Of a stretch of 64,000 nucleotides of DNA, positions 35,404 to 44,579 are shown piece by piece (positions within the stretch are counted from its first letter, which is position 1; every line of letters begins with the position of its first letter). The notes beneath the pieces were generated by a model. That model was not told the DNA's origin and did not search any database. It saw nothing but the letters and a program-made list of their open reading frames with translations. The stretch comes from Paraburkholderia diazotrophica (GTDB lineage: Bacteria; Pseudomonadota; Gammaproteobacteria; Burkholderiales; Burkholderiaceae): NCBI RefSeq assembly GCF_900108945.1, contig NZ_FNYE01000003.1, forward strand, positions 62,001-126,000, read 5' to 3'. Both the position numbers and the translations under genes were made by a program.

Positions 35404-35706
35404 TCACAGTTCTTCGAGTGAAGCAAAGGCCGGGCTGCTCGCATCGAATGCCAACCAGCGCAGCATCGGATAGCGGCGATACGGCTGAAATTGCTTGCAG
35501 CCTCGCGTCTCTAAGAGCGTGGTGACGGACAGCTGTGGAAGCTTGAGTGCAATCGTGTCGCCATATACGCAGGCCGCCATCCTGCGTCCAACAAAGAAAG
35601 CCGGACAGCCGAAAAACTTGCGTTCGGTGATGGCGTCGTATCTGCACGCCACTACCCTCAGTGCGACAAGCAATGCGGCGCTGTGCTCCAGCGTGAGTGT
35701 CGCCAT
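35404..35706 (-). CDS. TfoX/Sxy N-terminal-domain-like protein, copy 1
   Basis: A 100-residue single-domain protein resembling the TfoX/Sxy N-terminal domain (ITERKFFGCPAFFVGRRMAA, then IALKLPQLSVTTLLETRGCK). It is a clear paralogue of the protein at 37253-37603: both share YDAI near residue 23, ALKLP, LSV.(T/A).LL, the GC.(R/K)FQPY motif and SPAF.SLE. Most proteins of this family have no known role. It lies 76 bases downstream of the FTR1 permease gene, on the same strand. Confidence 0.72.
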   Translation of the reverse strand: MATLTLEHSAALLVALRVVACRYDAITERKFFGCPAFFVGRRMAACVYGDTIALKLPQLSVTTLLETRGCKQFQPYRRYPMLRWLAFDASSPAFASLEEL

Positions 35707-35782
35707 GTGATGTTCTGATTGCCGTCCGCAACGTTCGAGGGCGATGCTGACGCGTGCATCGTCATACAGCTGCCTGCGCCGC

Positions 35783-36619
35783 TTACGCAGGTTGTCGGGG
35801 TCGTTGAGCGGAGCCTTGCGGACGGTTCACCGCGCGCGAGAGAAGCACAATGATGACCAGTGTCGCGATGTAAGCCGCGATCTGGATACCGGCAGGGCGA
35901 GCGGTGTAACCGACAAGCGTATGAAGCATCTTGCCGGGAAGACTGCTTTCCTTGAGGAGCCACGACGTGTCCCAGACTGTCTCGCCCCACGATGGCAGAA
36001 GGCCGGCCGATGCCAGGAATCCGACGCCCTGGCTCGCCATACCGGCTGCAAGAAGAATAACGAGTGCGTTGGTCACCGCAAACAGGCGCTTGAGCGGAAT
36101 CTGCAAGAGGCCCGCATACATTGCGGCGCCAAGACCAACACCACCGAGGATACCGAGCAGCCCGCCGATAATCATCTGGGGTGTCTGTCCGGGGTCGCCC
36201 GCCGCGATGCCATACAGAAACAGGACTGCCTCTGAACCCTCTCGCAGCACGGCAACGCCAACGACAATCGCGAGGCCAGTAAGCGGTCGGCTGCCCGCCG
36301 CTACGGCTTTGCCCACCGCCGAAATCTGTTGTGCCATTTCGCGGCTGTGCTTGCCCATCCAGATGCTGTGCCACGCGAGCATGACTACCGCGATGAACAT
36401 GACGCCAGCGTTGAACACTTCCTGGCCCATGCCCGACGCCCATGAGGAAATAACGTCGGCAAATATCGCAATGAGGCCAGCGCCAACTATCCCGCCGAGC
36501 AAGCCACCGCTTACCCACCATCCGCGGTTCAGAACCCCCTTGGTGGCCGCCATGACGATTGAAACCACCAGCGCGGCTTCGAGGACTTCGCGGAAAACGA
36601 TGAGTGCGGTGGAGAGCAT
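35783..36619 (-). CDS. FTR1-family iron permease
   Basis: A 278-residue membrane protein with about seven hydrophobic segments. Both REXXE iron-binding motifs are present: Arg10-Glu-Val-Leu-Glu14 and Arg126-Glu-Gly-Ser-Glu130. FTR1 permeases import iron across the inner membrane. Together with the cupredoxin gene 14 bases upstream it resembles the FtrB-FtrC part of the FtrABCD ferrous iron uptake system described in Bordetella and Burkholderia. The FtrA (P19-like) and FtrD (ferredoxin-like) partners are not in this window. Confidence 0.92.
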   Translation of the reverse strand: MLSTALIVFREVLEAALVVSIVMAATKGVLNRGWWVSGGLLGGIVGAGLIAIFADVISSWASGMGQEVFNAGVMFIAVVMLAWHSIWMGKHSREMAQQISAVGKAVAAGSRPLTGLAIVVGVAVLREGSEAVLFLYGIAAGDPGQTPQMIIGGLLGILGGVGLGAAMYAGLLQIPLKRLFAVTNALVILLAAGMASQGVGFLASAGLLPSWGETVWDTSWLLKESSLPGKMLHTLVGYTARPAGIQIAAYIATLVIIVLLSRAVNRPQGSAQRPRQPA

Positions 36620-36633
36620 GATGTCGCGAGCGG

Positions 36634-36972
36634 TTACTTGACGGTCAGATGGGTCTTCGACTCTGCTTCGTGATACTCGTCGTGAAATTCATACGTCCCG
36701 GCCTTCAGAGGTCCGATGAAGACATCGACCTGCTTGCCAGCGGGAATGACCTTTTCGGCCTTGAAGTCATCGCTTTCGAATTCGGCCGGCGTCGAATCAA
36801 GGTTCTTCACCGTGACCTTTACCTTCTTGCCTGCAGGGATGGTCAACTCGGCGGGCGAGAACTTGTGGTCCTTTAGCGTAAGGCTGTATGACTCTTCTGC
36901 AGCGATCACGTTGGCTGCAAGCATGCCCATCGAGGCGAAGGCAAAAGCGATGAAGGTGTGTGTTGTTTTCAT
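36634..36972 (-). CDS. Periplasmic cupredoxin-domain protein (FtrB-like)
   Basis: A 112-residue protein with a signal peptide (AFAFASMGMLAANVIAAEE) and a cupredoxin fold (LKDHKFSPAELTIPAGKKVK, then GTYEFHDEYHEAESKTHL). The C-terminal region has His and Glu but lacks the usual Cys-His-Met copper ligands, as in EfeO/FtrB-type cupredoxins. It probably oxidises or hands over ferrous iron for the FTR1 permease encoded 14 bases downstream. Confidence 0.85.
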   Translation of the reverse strand: MKTTHTFIAFAFASMGMLAANVIAAEESYSLTLKDHKFSPAELTIPAGKKVKVTVKNLDSTPAEFESDDFKAEKVIPAGKQVDVFIGPLKAGTYEFHDEYHEAESKTHLTVK

Positions 36973-37013
36973 GGGTTGTCGGCTGGTTTGTAATAGATAG
37001 TAACAAAAGAGAT

Positions 37014-37026
37014 AATAGGAGCTATT
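37014..37026. promoter_or_regulatory. Small inverted repeat upstream of the iron uptake genes
   Basis: AATAGGAGCTATT has perfect 5-bp arms, 42 bases before the cupredoxin start in an A+T-rich stretch. It could be an operator for metal-responsive control but does not match a full Fur box. Confidence 0.3.
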
Positions 37027-37252
37027 CGCATCCGGATGGCAATATTCCATTCCATTCGTAGGGTTATGGAATTTCATCCCTCGACGGAAGGCGAGGGCGA
37101 CGAAGGCTGCTTGGCACCGTATAAGCCTCAACGGCTCACAGCAGTTGATTGGAATAACGCTGCGCCACTGCACGTTTAGATGAACCCTGCGGCGAAAGCA
37201 CGGAGCGCTCTTCTGTGCGGGGGCCATCAGCGGAATAGACGGCGGGTGAGCC

Positions 37253-37603
37253 ATGAAAACGTCAAGAAGAGAGGACGTCAGATTGCTGTTAGCGCTGAGG
37301 GCAGAGGCCGGCAAATACGACGCTATCAGTGAACTCACCATGTCGGCGTGCACGGCGTTCACTGTGCATGGGCAGATCATGGCCTGCGCCGACGATAATC
37401 TGATTGCCCTCAAGCTCCCCGAACTTTCGGTGGCCGCGCTACTGTACACATCTGGCTGCAGACGATTCCAGCCATACGGACGGCGGGCGTCGTTACGACA
37501 CTGGGTGGCCTTTGCGGAAACGAGTCCGGCATTCGGTTCACTCGAACAGTTGTTCGAGCAGGCCGTAGCGTTTGCTCTGGAGTCGCATGGCGACAAGCGC
37601 TAA
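37253..37603 (+). CDS. TfoX/Sxy N-terminal-domain-like protein, copy 2
   Basis: A 116-residue paralogue of the protein at 35404-35706, in the opposite orientation and on the other side of the cupredoxin/FTR1 pair. Shared features are KYDAI, ALKLPELSVAALLYTSGCRR, FQPYGRR and SPAFGSLEQL. It has a longer C-terminal helix. Family function is not established for single-domain members. Confidence 0.75.
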   Translation: MKTSRREDVRLLLALRAEAGKYDAISELTMSACTAFTVHGQIMACADDNLIALKLPELSVAALLYTSGCRRFQPYGRRASLRHWVAFAETSPAFGSLEQLFEQAVAFALESHGDKR

Positions 37604-37888
37604 CGAGTTGATCTGACGTTAGAACGCCCGGCGTATATGTAGCGACACATATCGCGACTCGACAGCTTAAAAAAGCAGCGGGCGCTGCGCCACGTAGCCG
37701 CGCCGTCAGCGAAGCTGTCGCGTACTTCAATACTGAGACGCAGCTCTTTTTACGGCTGCTACCCGACCCGACATTTGCTCGTGGCAAGCCGCTTTCACGT
37801 ACCAACATTCCCCTGACCATTGCACATTGCAAGCATAGTATTCCTAACCTTTGGCCGCGAAATCTGGTTGATGCGGTGAGGGTTCGGG

Positions 37889-38656
37889 TTACTTTTGTCC
37901 AAGGACTCGAAGCGCTTGGGCGTGTAACTCTTGGGTCGCGGCTGCGATGACCGTGCCATCGAAACGTTCGTTGACTGGACGACCCGACCATGTAGTCACG
38001 AGGCCGCCCGCCCCCTGAACGACAGGGATCAGCGCCATCACATCGCAAATTTCCAGGTCGGCATCCACAACAAGATCCACGTGGCCCGAGGCCAACAAGG
38101 CATAAGCGTAACAGTCGGTTCCAAACCGGGAGATACGAACTGCGCGCGACAGCGCTGCAAAGGCTTCGGATGCTTCGCCGACGAAAATCCGTGGGTCCGT
38201 TGCACAGAGTCGCGCGTCGCGCAATTGTATGCACTGACTAACCTCGCACGGCACACCGTTGAGAACGGTGTGGTTGCCGTACCCGATCCAGCGCTCACGC
38301 AGTGCAGGAACCTCGATCATGCCGTAAACAGGAAATCGGTTTTCAAGCACCGCTACAAGCGTCCCGAACAGCGGAATGCCCGCTACGAAGCTTTTCGTGC
38401 CGTCGATGGGGTCAATCACCCAGGTGATGCCGTCTCCTATCTCCCCGCCTTCCTCTTCTCCTACGATGTCGTGCAATGGATACCGCGACAAGATGAGTTC
38501 TCGCAGTCGTCGTTCAATCTCGAAGTCGGCTGCCGTGACGGGAGTCTCGTCGGGCTTTGTTGCAACGTGGAACCTGGTCCGGAAGTGCTTCAACGCGAGA
38601 ACTCGCGCCTCGTCTCCGAGTGAGTCAAGAAACTTGCAGGTGTCTGTTGGTGACAT
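37889..38656 (-). CDS. Inositol-monophosphatase-family phosphatase (histidinol-phosphatase-like)
   Basis: A 255-residue magnesium-dependent phosphatase of the IMPase/FBPase superfamily. Metal-binding motifs are GEEEGG (about 67-72), WVIDPIDGTKSFVAGIP (about 80-96), and DLEICDVMALIPVVQGAGG toward the C-terminus. The FVAGIPLFGTLVAV wording resembles the HisN-type histidinol phosphatases, but inositol-1-phosphatase or PAP phosphatase remain possible. The start at 38656 follows a GGGAG ribosome-binding site; the long upstream frame is rejected. It is divergent from the 77-residue gene at 38804. Confidence 0.85.
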   Translation of the reverse strand: MSPTDTCKFLDSLGDEARVLALKHFRTRFHVATKPDETPVTAADFEIERRLRELILSRYPLHDIVGEEEGGEIGDGITWVIDPIDGTKSFVAGIPLFGTLVAVLENRFPVYGMIEVPALRERWIGYGNHTVLNGVPCEVSQCIQLRDARLCATDPRIFVGEASEAFAALSRAVRISRFGTDCYAYALLASGHVDLVVDADLEICDVMALIPVVQGAGGLVTTWSGRPVNERFDGTVIAAATQELHAQALRVLGQK

Positions 38657-38803
38657 GTTTGTACTCCCTGATGCCGTCAGTGCTGCTGCACCCCCCGACA
38701 CGCCATGCCGGTGCGGAAAGCAAGACCTGAAAGTCCTCGTCGCGCCTGCCGTTTTCCTTGGCTGTCGGCATAAAGTACAAATACAAGGCATCAGGAGGAC
38801 GCA

Positions 38804-39037
38804 ATGAATCTGGACGACGAAATGCGCGATCTCCGGCAGGCAGACGATGCCATTTCTGCGGCGCAGTCTCGAATCGGCCGCCAGTTCGAGTTGCTGCAGG
38901 CGCTCGATAGGGACGGGCACAATACGGGACAGGCCGAAAAGCTTCTCGCCGAAATGCAGAAAGCGCTCCAGGTGATGATCCAATATCGCGCGACGATTGC
39001 AGCGGCTATCGACAGCATAAAGGCGAAGAAACTGTAG
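38804..39037 (+). CDS. Small helical protein of unknown function
   Basis: A 77-residue, charged, almost wholly helical protein (MRDLRQADDAISAAQSRIGR, then KLLAEMQKALQVMIQYRAT), probably a short coiled-coil dimer. It is real by its AGGAGG ribosome-binding site seven bases or so before the ATG. No family recognised. Confidence 0.7.
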   Translation: MNLDDEMRDLRQADDAISAAQSRIGRQFELLQALDRDGHNTGQAEKLLAEMQKALQVMIQYRATIAAAIDSIKAKKL

Positions 39038-39097
39038 CCGTTCACGCGACGGACTTCGTATGCGCGAAAAGACGACGGCTAACCGGCTATAGGCGTC

Positions 39098-39802
39098 TCA
39101 ACGAATGCTGAAGGCTGCCTGCGACCCCGCCTCGCGCCGGGTGCGCCAGATGGGCGGTGACATCCCTGAATGAGATGCGCGCTTTAGTTCGACGAGTGTT
39201 GCAACGCTGACGCGCAGGCAGTCGTACAGTTCCTCTGCGAGCGCCCAATTAACGCTGCCGTGGTGCAGCCTGCGCAACCTTTCCTCCTGGGCACGGACCA
39301 GTTCGATACCCCGCCGGATGCGGCGCTCGCGCGCTGAGGCGGCCCAAGCGCCCTCTTTATCGCCGGGGACCGCGAACGCGAGGCCGCCCAACTGATCTTC
39401 CGCGTTCGCCGTGCCGGCCAGAGGGCTATCCAACGCCCATTCTTCGTTTGCGACGGAGCGGGTGGCGAGCCCATCAAGCACGGCCAGCAGTTCAGAGGGG
39501 GCGAACGGTTTCCGCAGCATGGCTGCGACAGGGACTGCCGGGACGGCCGCACGCGCGGACATGAGCACCACTGGAAGCTGCTCGAATACCGGCATCGCAC
39601 TGATTTGACGGGTCATTTCGATGCCATCCATCAACGGCATCGTCACGTCAGAAACGATGACGTGCGGTTCGCTGTCACGCGTGAGGCGCAAGGCTTCGCG
39701 TCCGTTCTTCGCGACGACTACTTCGTGGCCTGAAGCTTCGAGCACAGCTTTGAGGGCATCCCGCAAGTTCGCATCGTCGTCGACAAGTAGTATGCGAGTC
39801 AT
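39098..39802 (-). CDS. Response regulator with uncharacterised C-terminal domain, copy 1
   Basis: A 234-residue protein. Residues 1-120 form a receiver domain (LLVDDDANLRDALKAVLEA, phospho-acceptor Asp in VSDVTMPLMDG, Ser in LMSARA, Lys in LRKPF). The C-terminal part ends in a helical domain of about 65 residues (RRGIELVRAQEERLRRLHHG, then LAEELYDCLRVSVATLVEL). It is not a known DNA-binding output domain and recurs in the paralogue at 42095-42796. The start at 39802 was chosen because the receiver begins there. Confidence 0.85.
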   Translation of the reverse strand: MTRILLVDDDANLRDALKAVLEASGHEVVVAKNGREALRLTRDSEPHVIVSDVTMPLMDGIEMTRQISAMPVFEQLPVVLMSARAAVPAVPVAAMLRKPFAPSELLAVLDGLATRSVANEEWALDSPLAGTANAEDQLGGLAFAVPGDKEGAWAASARERRIRRGIELVRAQEERLRRLHHGSVNWALAEELYDCLRVSVATLVELKRASHSGMSPPIWRTRREAGSQAAFSIR

Positions 39803-40173
39803 ACAAGTTCGTCCGAACCCGACAGGTGCTTTACTGCATCGTCTGTTCCAGGTTCTCTGATTGCGCACTCGCGGGCAGCGACGCGGCGCATGAGACACAG
39901 CAGTGAACGACGCCATCTGTACTTTTTGCGCTGCTCGCAAAATATTCCTGCTTGCGGAGTGACGTGTACGTGCCTGCTTACTACGAGCAGAACGGAACGA
40001 AAATGCCCAGCGGACGCAAAGGGCAGAGGTTTAGTTAAGCGGTTGCAGGCTGGCCCAGGGTGGTCGGTGTTTCGCCGGATGACGCCTGTCAGCCAACGTT
40101 ACACCATCGAAAAACGCGGAAAAGGCCGCAAAGGATTGTGGCCCGGCCGTATCGACGGACCAGGGCGGTGGCG
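39803..40173. other. Gap without recognisable gene
   Basis: 371 bases between two signalling genes on the same strand. No supported gene, repeat or terminator seen; it probably holds the promoter of the response regulator at 39098-39802. Confidence 0.4.
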
Positions 40174-41925
40174 TTACCTGCGCAGCACTTCACCTAGGTC
40201 CTCGAGCGACGGCGGCTTGACGAGATAGCAGTCAAATTCGTCGGCACCGCGTTCGGATGTCGTCCCGGCATAGCCGGTGAGTGCAACCAGACGGGTCGAG
40301 GTGCACTGTGGGCGTTGCCTCAGCAGACGGGCAAGCTCGTAACCGTCCATGTTGGGCATGTTGATGTCAATCAGAGCCACGTCCGGCGTGAAGGAATCAA
40401 CCAGTGACAGGGCTTCCGGTCCATTCTGTGCGCGCTTCACCTCGTGACCGTCCAGCGTCAGCAGTATTGCGAGCGCTTCCGTCGCATCGGGGATATCGTC
40501 GACAAGCAGGATGCGGGCAGGCGGTATCCCGTGACTGGTGGACGCGGCGTGCTCAACCTGACTTCGACAGACTATGGGTAGCCGCACGATGACTTCCGTA
40601 CCCTTGCCTTCGCCTTCGCTGTAGATCGCAATCTCGCCCAGGTGCGCACTCACCAGATGCCGGACCACAGACAGCCCCACGCCAAGGCCGCCTTCTGCGC
40701 GCATACGAACGCCAGGAGCCTGTGTAAACAGTTCGAAGATGTGTGGCAGCAGATCTGGCGCGATGCCCAGGCCGTTGTCGCGAACGATGATGACGACTTC
40801 CCTCGGCGTTGAGTCATGCTCAGGAATCGCGCCTGGGTCGGGCGCTTCAACGCGGAGAGTGATTTCACCGCCCGACGGCGTGTATTTGACGGCATTCCAT
40901 AACAGGTTCGAAAAGACCTGCGTCAGGCGGCCCGCATCAGCGAACACCGTCAGCGGATACGGCGGCTGCTCCACGCGTAACCGATGCTGACGCTTTTGAG
41001 CTTCCTCCCGCACAGTGCCGACTGCATCCTTGATGATGTCACCGAGCAGGCCATACACGCGATGAACAGCGAGCTTGCCGGTCCTGATACGCGAGGCGTC
41101 CAGCAGGTCGCTCACGATGCGCTTCAGTTGTCCCACCTGCCGGTTGGCAACGGCGAGAGCGGATAGCACAACAGGACTGTTTGCCGCCAGCTTTTGCGCA
41201 GCCGCCAGTGCGCTGTCGACTGGGGCGAGCGGACCACGCAGTTCGTGACCCAGCATCGCGATGAAATTGTCCTTGTTGGATTCCGCTGCGGCGAGCGCGC
41301 GCCGTGCCGCCTCGGCTTCCGCGGCGCGTGCTTCGGCGTCAGCATTCGCCTGTCTGATGCTCAGTGCTGCGCACGTAAAATTCGCCAGGCTCGTCAGGAT
41401 TCGGCGATGTTCGTGATCGAAGTGATGTGCCTCGTCATGTGACATCACCCATAGCGCGCCCCACGGCTCGGGTACGCCGGGAACGGGTACGACGAGCTCT
41501 TCGGTAATCTCCGGCTCGATGTCGGTCATGCAGGCGAACTGGCGCTTCGGGAAAGCGAACAGTTGCGGTGCGTCGAGTTCGAGTACCACGCCCGCAGGGC
41601 TGTCATCGGATGGAATGACATGGTCCACATATACTGCGCAACGGCCGGACACGGCGACCCAGCGAAACGGGGAAGGTTGCGTAGCATCGCGGTCTCGCAA
41701 GCTGATACCCGCGCTGCCGGCATCGCAAAGCGCGAGAGCCATATCGACCAGCGTCTGAAGCATGACGGTATCCGACGCACTCAGCGCTCTCGCCAACGTA
41801 TGCAACGCCTTGTTTTCAGCCGCATAGTCGGGGGCACGGTGCGGCCGTGTGTCGAGTTTCCGGGTGGCAAGCATCTGCGCGCGCCGCGCGTCGCTCGCAG
41901 CACCTGAATGTGACAGCCTGGGCAT
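40174..41925 (-). CDS. Soluble hybrid sensor histidine kinase with GAF domain
   Basis: A 583-residue protein without membrane segments. A GAF-type sensor (about residues 45-195) is followed by a coiled coil (NADAEARAAEAEAARRALAA). The HisKA domain carries His227 (MLGHELRGPL), the HATPase domain has DNGLGIAP and GGLGVGLSVV, and the C-terminal receiver has VALIDINMPNMDG. The ATG at 41925 follows GAGGACGGC; a longer TTG-started frame exists. It lies between two paralogous response regulators, which are probable partners. It also resembles the partial kinase at the window start. Confidence 0.9.
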   Translation of the reverse strand: MPRLSHSGAASDARRAQMLATRKLDTRPHRAPDYAAENKALHTLARALSASDTVMLQTLVDMALALCDAGSAGISLRDRDATQPSPFRWVAVSGRCAVYVDHVIPSDDSPAGVVLELDAPQLFAFPKRQFACMTDIEPEITEELVVPVPGVPEPWGALWVMSHDEAHHFDHEHRRILTSLANFTCAALSIRQANADAEARAAEAEAARRALAAAESNKDNFIAMLGHELRGPLAPVDSALAAAQKLAANSPVVLSALAVANRQVGQLKRIVSDLLDASRIRTGKLAVHRVYGLLGDIIKDAVGTVREEAQKRQHRLRVEQPPYPLTVFADAGRLTQVFSNLLWNAVKYTPSGGEITLRVEAPDPGAIPEHDSTPREVVIIVRDNGLGIAPDLLPHIFELFTQAPGVRMRAEGGLGVGLSVVRHLVSAHLGEIAIYSEGEGKGTEVIVRLPIVCRSQVEHAASTSHGIPPARILLVDDIPDATEALAILLTLDGHEVKRAQNGPEALSLVDSFTPDVALIDINMPNMDGYELARLLRQRPQCTSTRLVALTGYAGTTSERGADEFDCYLVKPPSLEDLGEVLRR

Positions 41926-42094
41926 GCCGTCCTCTATCGGAGAGAGCCAGTTCACATCACATTCTAGTTCGGCAATTCTGACCGGACTATTGGAAAAGAG
42001 GGTGTGCGGCAATGCAGATTACTCAGGCGCATCGCTTGGCGCCGGCAACACACGGGCTTTGCTTTCGGCCGCCAGGAACCAGACGGGCAGACCA

Positions 42095-42796
42095 CTAAAG
42101 GGAATGGCCGGGACCGCGCTTTTGTCGGCGACCGACCTGTGAATCGCGCTGTCCGCCGACAACTTGCGACGTGGCGGGAAGCAATGCTGATGCGGCCGCC
42201 ATTTCGAGGCTGACGAGGGCGGCAACGCTCGCGACAAGCGCCTCATACGACTGTTCTGCGAGGCTAACGTCGGTACCCCGCCTCCGGAGCAGGTCAACGC
42301 GCGCCGCCTGTTCATGAACGAGTTGCAATCCACGACAGACACGCGCCGCGCAACCTTCAGCGCTGGCGGATACGTCCCGTCCGGAAAACAATGCCTGGTC
42401 GCGCTGATGCTCTGGTTCGCGATACTGGGCTTCTACGGGTGTGTTGTCGGCGGGTGCCGCGACCTGAGATACAGATTGGAGCAACACGGTCGGGTCGAAT
42501 GGCTTCTTCAATATGCGCTCCACGGGAACGCTGGCCTCGGTATCGACACCCGACATCAGGATAATCGGGACGCAGCAGAGTCGCGGGATAGCCTTCAACA
42601 TTCGAACCATGTCCGGTCCGTCCAGAGCAGGCATGTGGATGTCGGAAACGATGAGCTCTGGAGTATCCGTTATGGCTACGCCCAATGCTTCGAGGCCGTT
42701 GCTTGCGACCACCACGTCGTGTCCCGCAGCTGTCATGAGCGCTACCAGGGCCTCTCGCAGATTGGCGTCGTCGTCGACTAACAGCACGCGGCTCAT
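42095..42796 (-). CDS. Response regulator with uncharacterised C-terminal domain, copy 2
   Basis: A 233-residue paralogue of the regulator at 39098-39802. The receiver domain spans residues 1-120 (LLVDDDANLREALVALMTAA, Asp in VSDIHMPALDG, Ser in LMSGVD, Lys in LKKPFDP). The middle is variable, and the final helical domain (GLQLVHEQAARVDLLRRRG, then LAEQSYEALVASVAALVSLE) is shared with copy 1. It is upstream of the soluble hybrid kinase on the same strand. Confidence 0.85.
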   Translation of the reverse strand: MSRVLLVDDDANLREALVALMTAAGHDVVVASNGLEALGVAITDTPELIVSDIHMPALDGPDMVRMLKAIPRLCCVPIILMSGVDTEASVPVERILKKPFDPTVLLQSVSQVAAPADNTPVEAQYREPEHQRDQALFSGRDVSASAEGCAARVCRGLQLVHEQAARVDLLRRRGTDVSLAEQSYEALVASVAALVSLEMAAASALLPATSQVVGGQRDSQVGRRQKRGPGHSL

Positions 42797-43050
42797 TACT
42801 GCGCTCTCCCTATGCGAGCAATACTTGCGAGCATCCGGCATTCCCATCGCCGATGGCCGGTCGCCTGGGGCGGTCATTCCCGTGCCCGTGCGCCCCAACA
42901 GGCGTCCGCGGTCTTTAGGGCGCTGCGTCAACTTCTCGCGATGGTTACAGGTACACCGACTGTCTTTTTGGGCTGAAGACGCTGCTTGCACTTCAGTGGG
43001 CGCGACCATTGCTATGGTGCTAGAGTCGCTCACTGTTTAAGGGGGAACGT

Positions 43051-43470
43051 ATGAGACCTCTCAATCATGGGAACGGGTCTCGTATCGATGAAAGCCGCGG
43101 CAAGACCGTCGGTGCCATAGACAGACAGATGCCTGCCGTGATGCCGACGTCGACGTTCGCAGGCGTGAGCGTGATTTCTGTCGACGGCAACGACGTTGGA
43201 CGGGTGCTGGAAATCATGGTGGATATGCGCGACGGTCGAATTGTCTATGTGGTGCTGGCCGAAGGAGAATTCCTGGGCACATGCCTCACACTCCGGGCTA
43301 TTCCGTGGAGCGCATTAACGCTTGATATCGCCAATGAGTGTTTCCGTCTCGACATGAGTGCCCAACAAATCAGGGACGCACCAGCATTCGATGGCGACAA
43401 TTGGCCGTCCATGGCGGATGCAGCGTGGGGCCAGCGGATGCACAAATACTACAATCGGCCGCCTTATTAA
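43051..43470 (+). CDS. PRC-barrel domain protein
   Basis: A 139-residue protein. Residues 35-105 form a PRC-barrel (TFAGVSVISVDGNDVGRVLE, then MVDMRDGRIVYVVLAEGEFL and AIPWSAL). The tail contains ADAAWGQRMHKYYNRPPY, a pattern common in stand-alone PRC-barrel proteins of soil Proteobacteria. These domains act as small adaptor barrels; the partner is unknown. It is divergent from the response regulator at 42095. Confidence 0.85.
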   Translation: MRPLNHGNGSRIDESRGKTVGAIDRQMPAVMPTSTFAGVSVISVDGNDVGRVLEIMVDMRDGRIVYVVLAEGEFLGTCLTLRAIPWSALTLDIANECFRLDMSAQQIRDAPAFDGDNWPSMADAAWGQRMHKYYNRPPY

Positions 43471-43801
43471 CGGCAGAAGCACACTTGGAACGCTCTCGGA
43501 GGTCCGCGCACCAGCGTTCACTGGAGGCAACGGTGTAATCCGGTACCGATCTGTGAAATGCCACATCAAGCCGGCTTTGCGAGGCGTTTTGGAACCGTAG
43601 TTCTGTATCAGGTAGCGTCGCCCATCGTCTGATGAAACATGCCGGCAATCGACGGTCCAGGCGGCTCGCGATGGCGCGGCACCGACCCGCTGAACGACCC
43701 GCAGCGTGAGCGAGAGCGGCGTGTGCGGACGCAAGGGGCACTGAGCCAACGCCGTTTTTAAATGACTAGCGGTTGACGGCTGGGTCACGGGAGCACGGCA
43801 C
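43471..43801. other. Gap without recognisable gene
   Basis: 331 bases between the PRC-barrel and lipoprotein genes. Overlapping short frames on both strands have no ribosome-binding site or family match. Confidence 0.4.
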
Positions 43802-44266
43802 ATGAGCATTGTCCGGAAAATGCGCACGATACGTGTCGCGTTCCTTCTCTCGGCGCTCTGCGCAGCCTGTGCGACTCCACATCCGCCACCGGGCGCCAGG
43901 CTTTACGCCCGGGAATATCCCGGCACGGCACAGGACCATGGCGTCACCGACAAAGTCGAGTTCTTCGGCGTGGGCTTCTCGGCCAACCGTCCGGTCGTCC
44001 TCCGCGTCGCCGACCTGCCAGGCCGCACGAAGGACATCGGCGTCCCGGGCACGCCGCCGGCGGACCAGTACGGCTTCGTTGATTTCTATTACGAGCTACC
44101 GTGTCTCTACCGACGCGGCGACCTGCCGACGGTCGGACGGCCCATCCGCGTGCTCGCGACCGACGCGGCTGGCTGGACCGTCTATTCAGACTCGCTGACC
44201 GCGCAGAGCTTCGCGTGTGATGTGCCGCCACCGGACGCTGCCCGAAACGTCGCGCCGGCGAAATGA
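43802..44266 (+). CDS. Putative lipoprotein of unknown function
   Basis: A 154-residue protein with a lipoprotein signal peptide ending in SALCAAC (Cys23), so predicted to be membrane-anchored in the periplasm. The mature part has beta-rich segments (VEFFGVGFSANRPVVLRVAD, then GFVDFYYELPCLYRRGDLP and IRVLATDAAGWTVYSDSLTA), suggesting an immunoglobulin-like fold. No family recognised. A GGGAGCACGGCAC sequence precedes the start. Confidence 0.72.
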   Translation: MSIVRKMRTIRVAFLLSALCAACATPHPPPGARLYAREYPGTAQDHGVTDKVEFFGVGFSANRPVVLRVADLPGRTKDIGVPGTPPADQYGFVDFYYELPCLYRRGDLPTVGRPIRVLATDAAGWTVYSDSLTAQSFACDVPPPDAARNVAPAK

Positions 44267-44579
44267 GCGTGCCTAAGCCACTGTGAGAGCACTGCGACCT
44301 GGCAAGCTCCGTCGTCCAATCAACTCCATCTCTGCGGATGAGCGTCGAAGCATATCCGGCCGAAGCGAGCGAAGGCATGGCAGAGCTTGATGGCTGCGCT
44401 TTAGCTCAACGCACGGCGCACAGACGACAGGTGATGCGCCAGAACAGATACAAGGTGGCGGAGGTTGCCAGTGAATCCCGTCGGGCTCGGCAAAAAAAAG
44501 CCGGTCTCGTGACCGGCTGCAAAACGCTCACGTTGGAAACTTGCAGACGACTTTCGCAGCCGTCGCTATCGGCAATGTA
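44267..44579. other. Gap with terminator
   Basis: 313 bases between the lipoprotein gene and the convergent formaldehyde dehydrogenase gene. It contains the intrinsic terminator at 44492-44518; nothing else is supported. Confidence 0.5.
44492..44518 (-). terminator. Intrinsic terminator of the fdhA operon
   Basis: Hairpin AGCCGGTC / GACCGGCT with a 4-base loop (TCGT). On the minus strand it is followed by a U-tract (A-run at 44492-44499 on the plus strand). It lies 62 bases after the fdhA stop. Confidence 0.85.

Noticed and set aside
36991..37030. Fur box before the iron uptake genes
   Set aside because: Only the first six bases match the Fur consensus; reported instead as a small inverted repeat.
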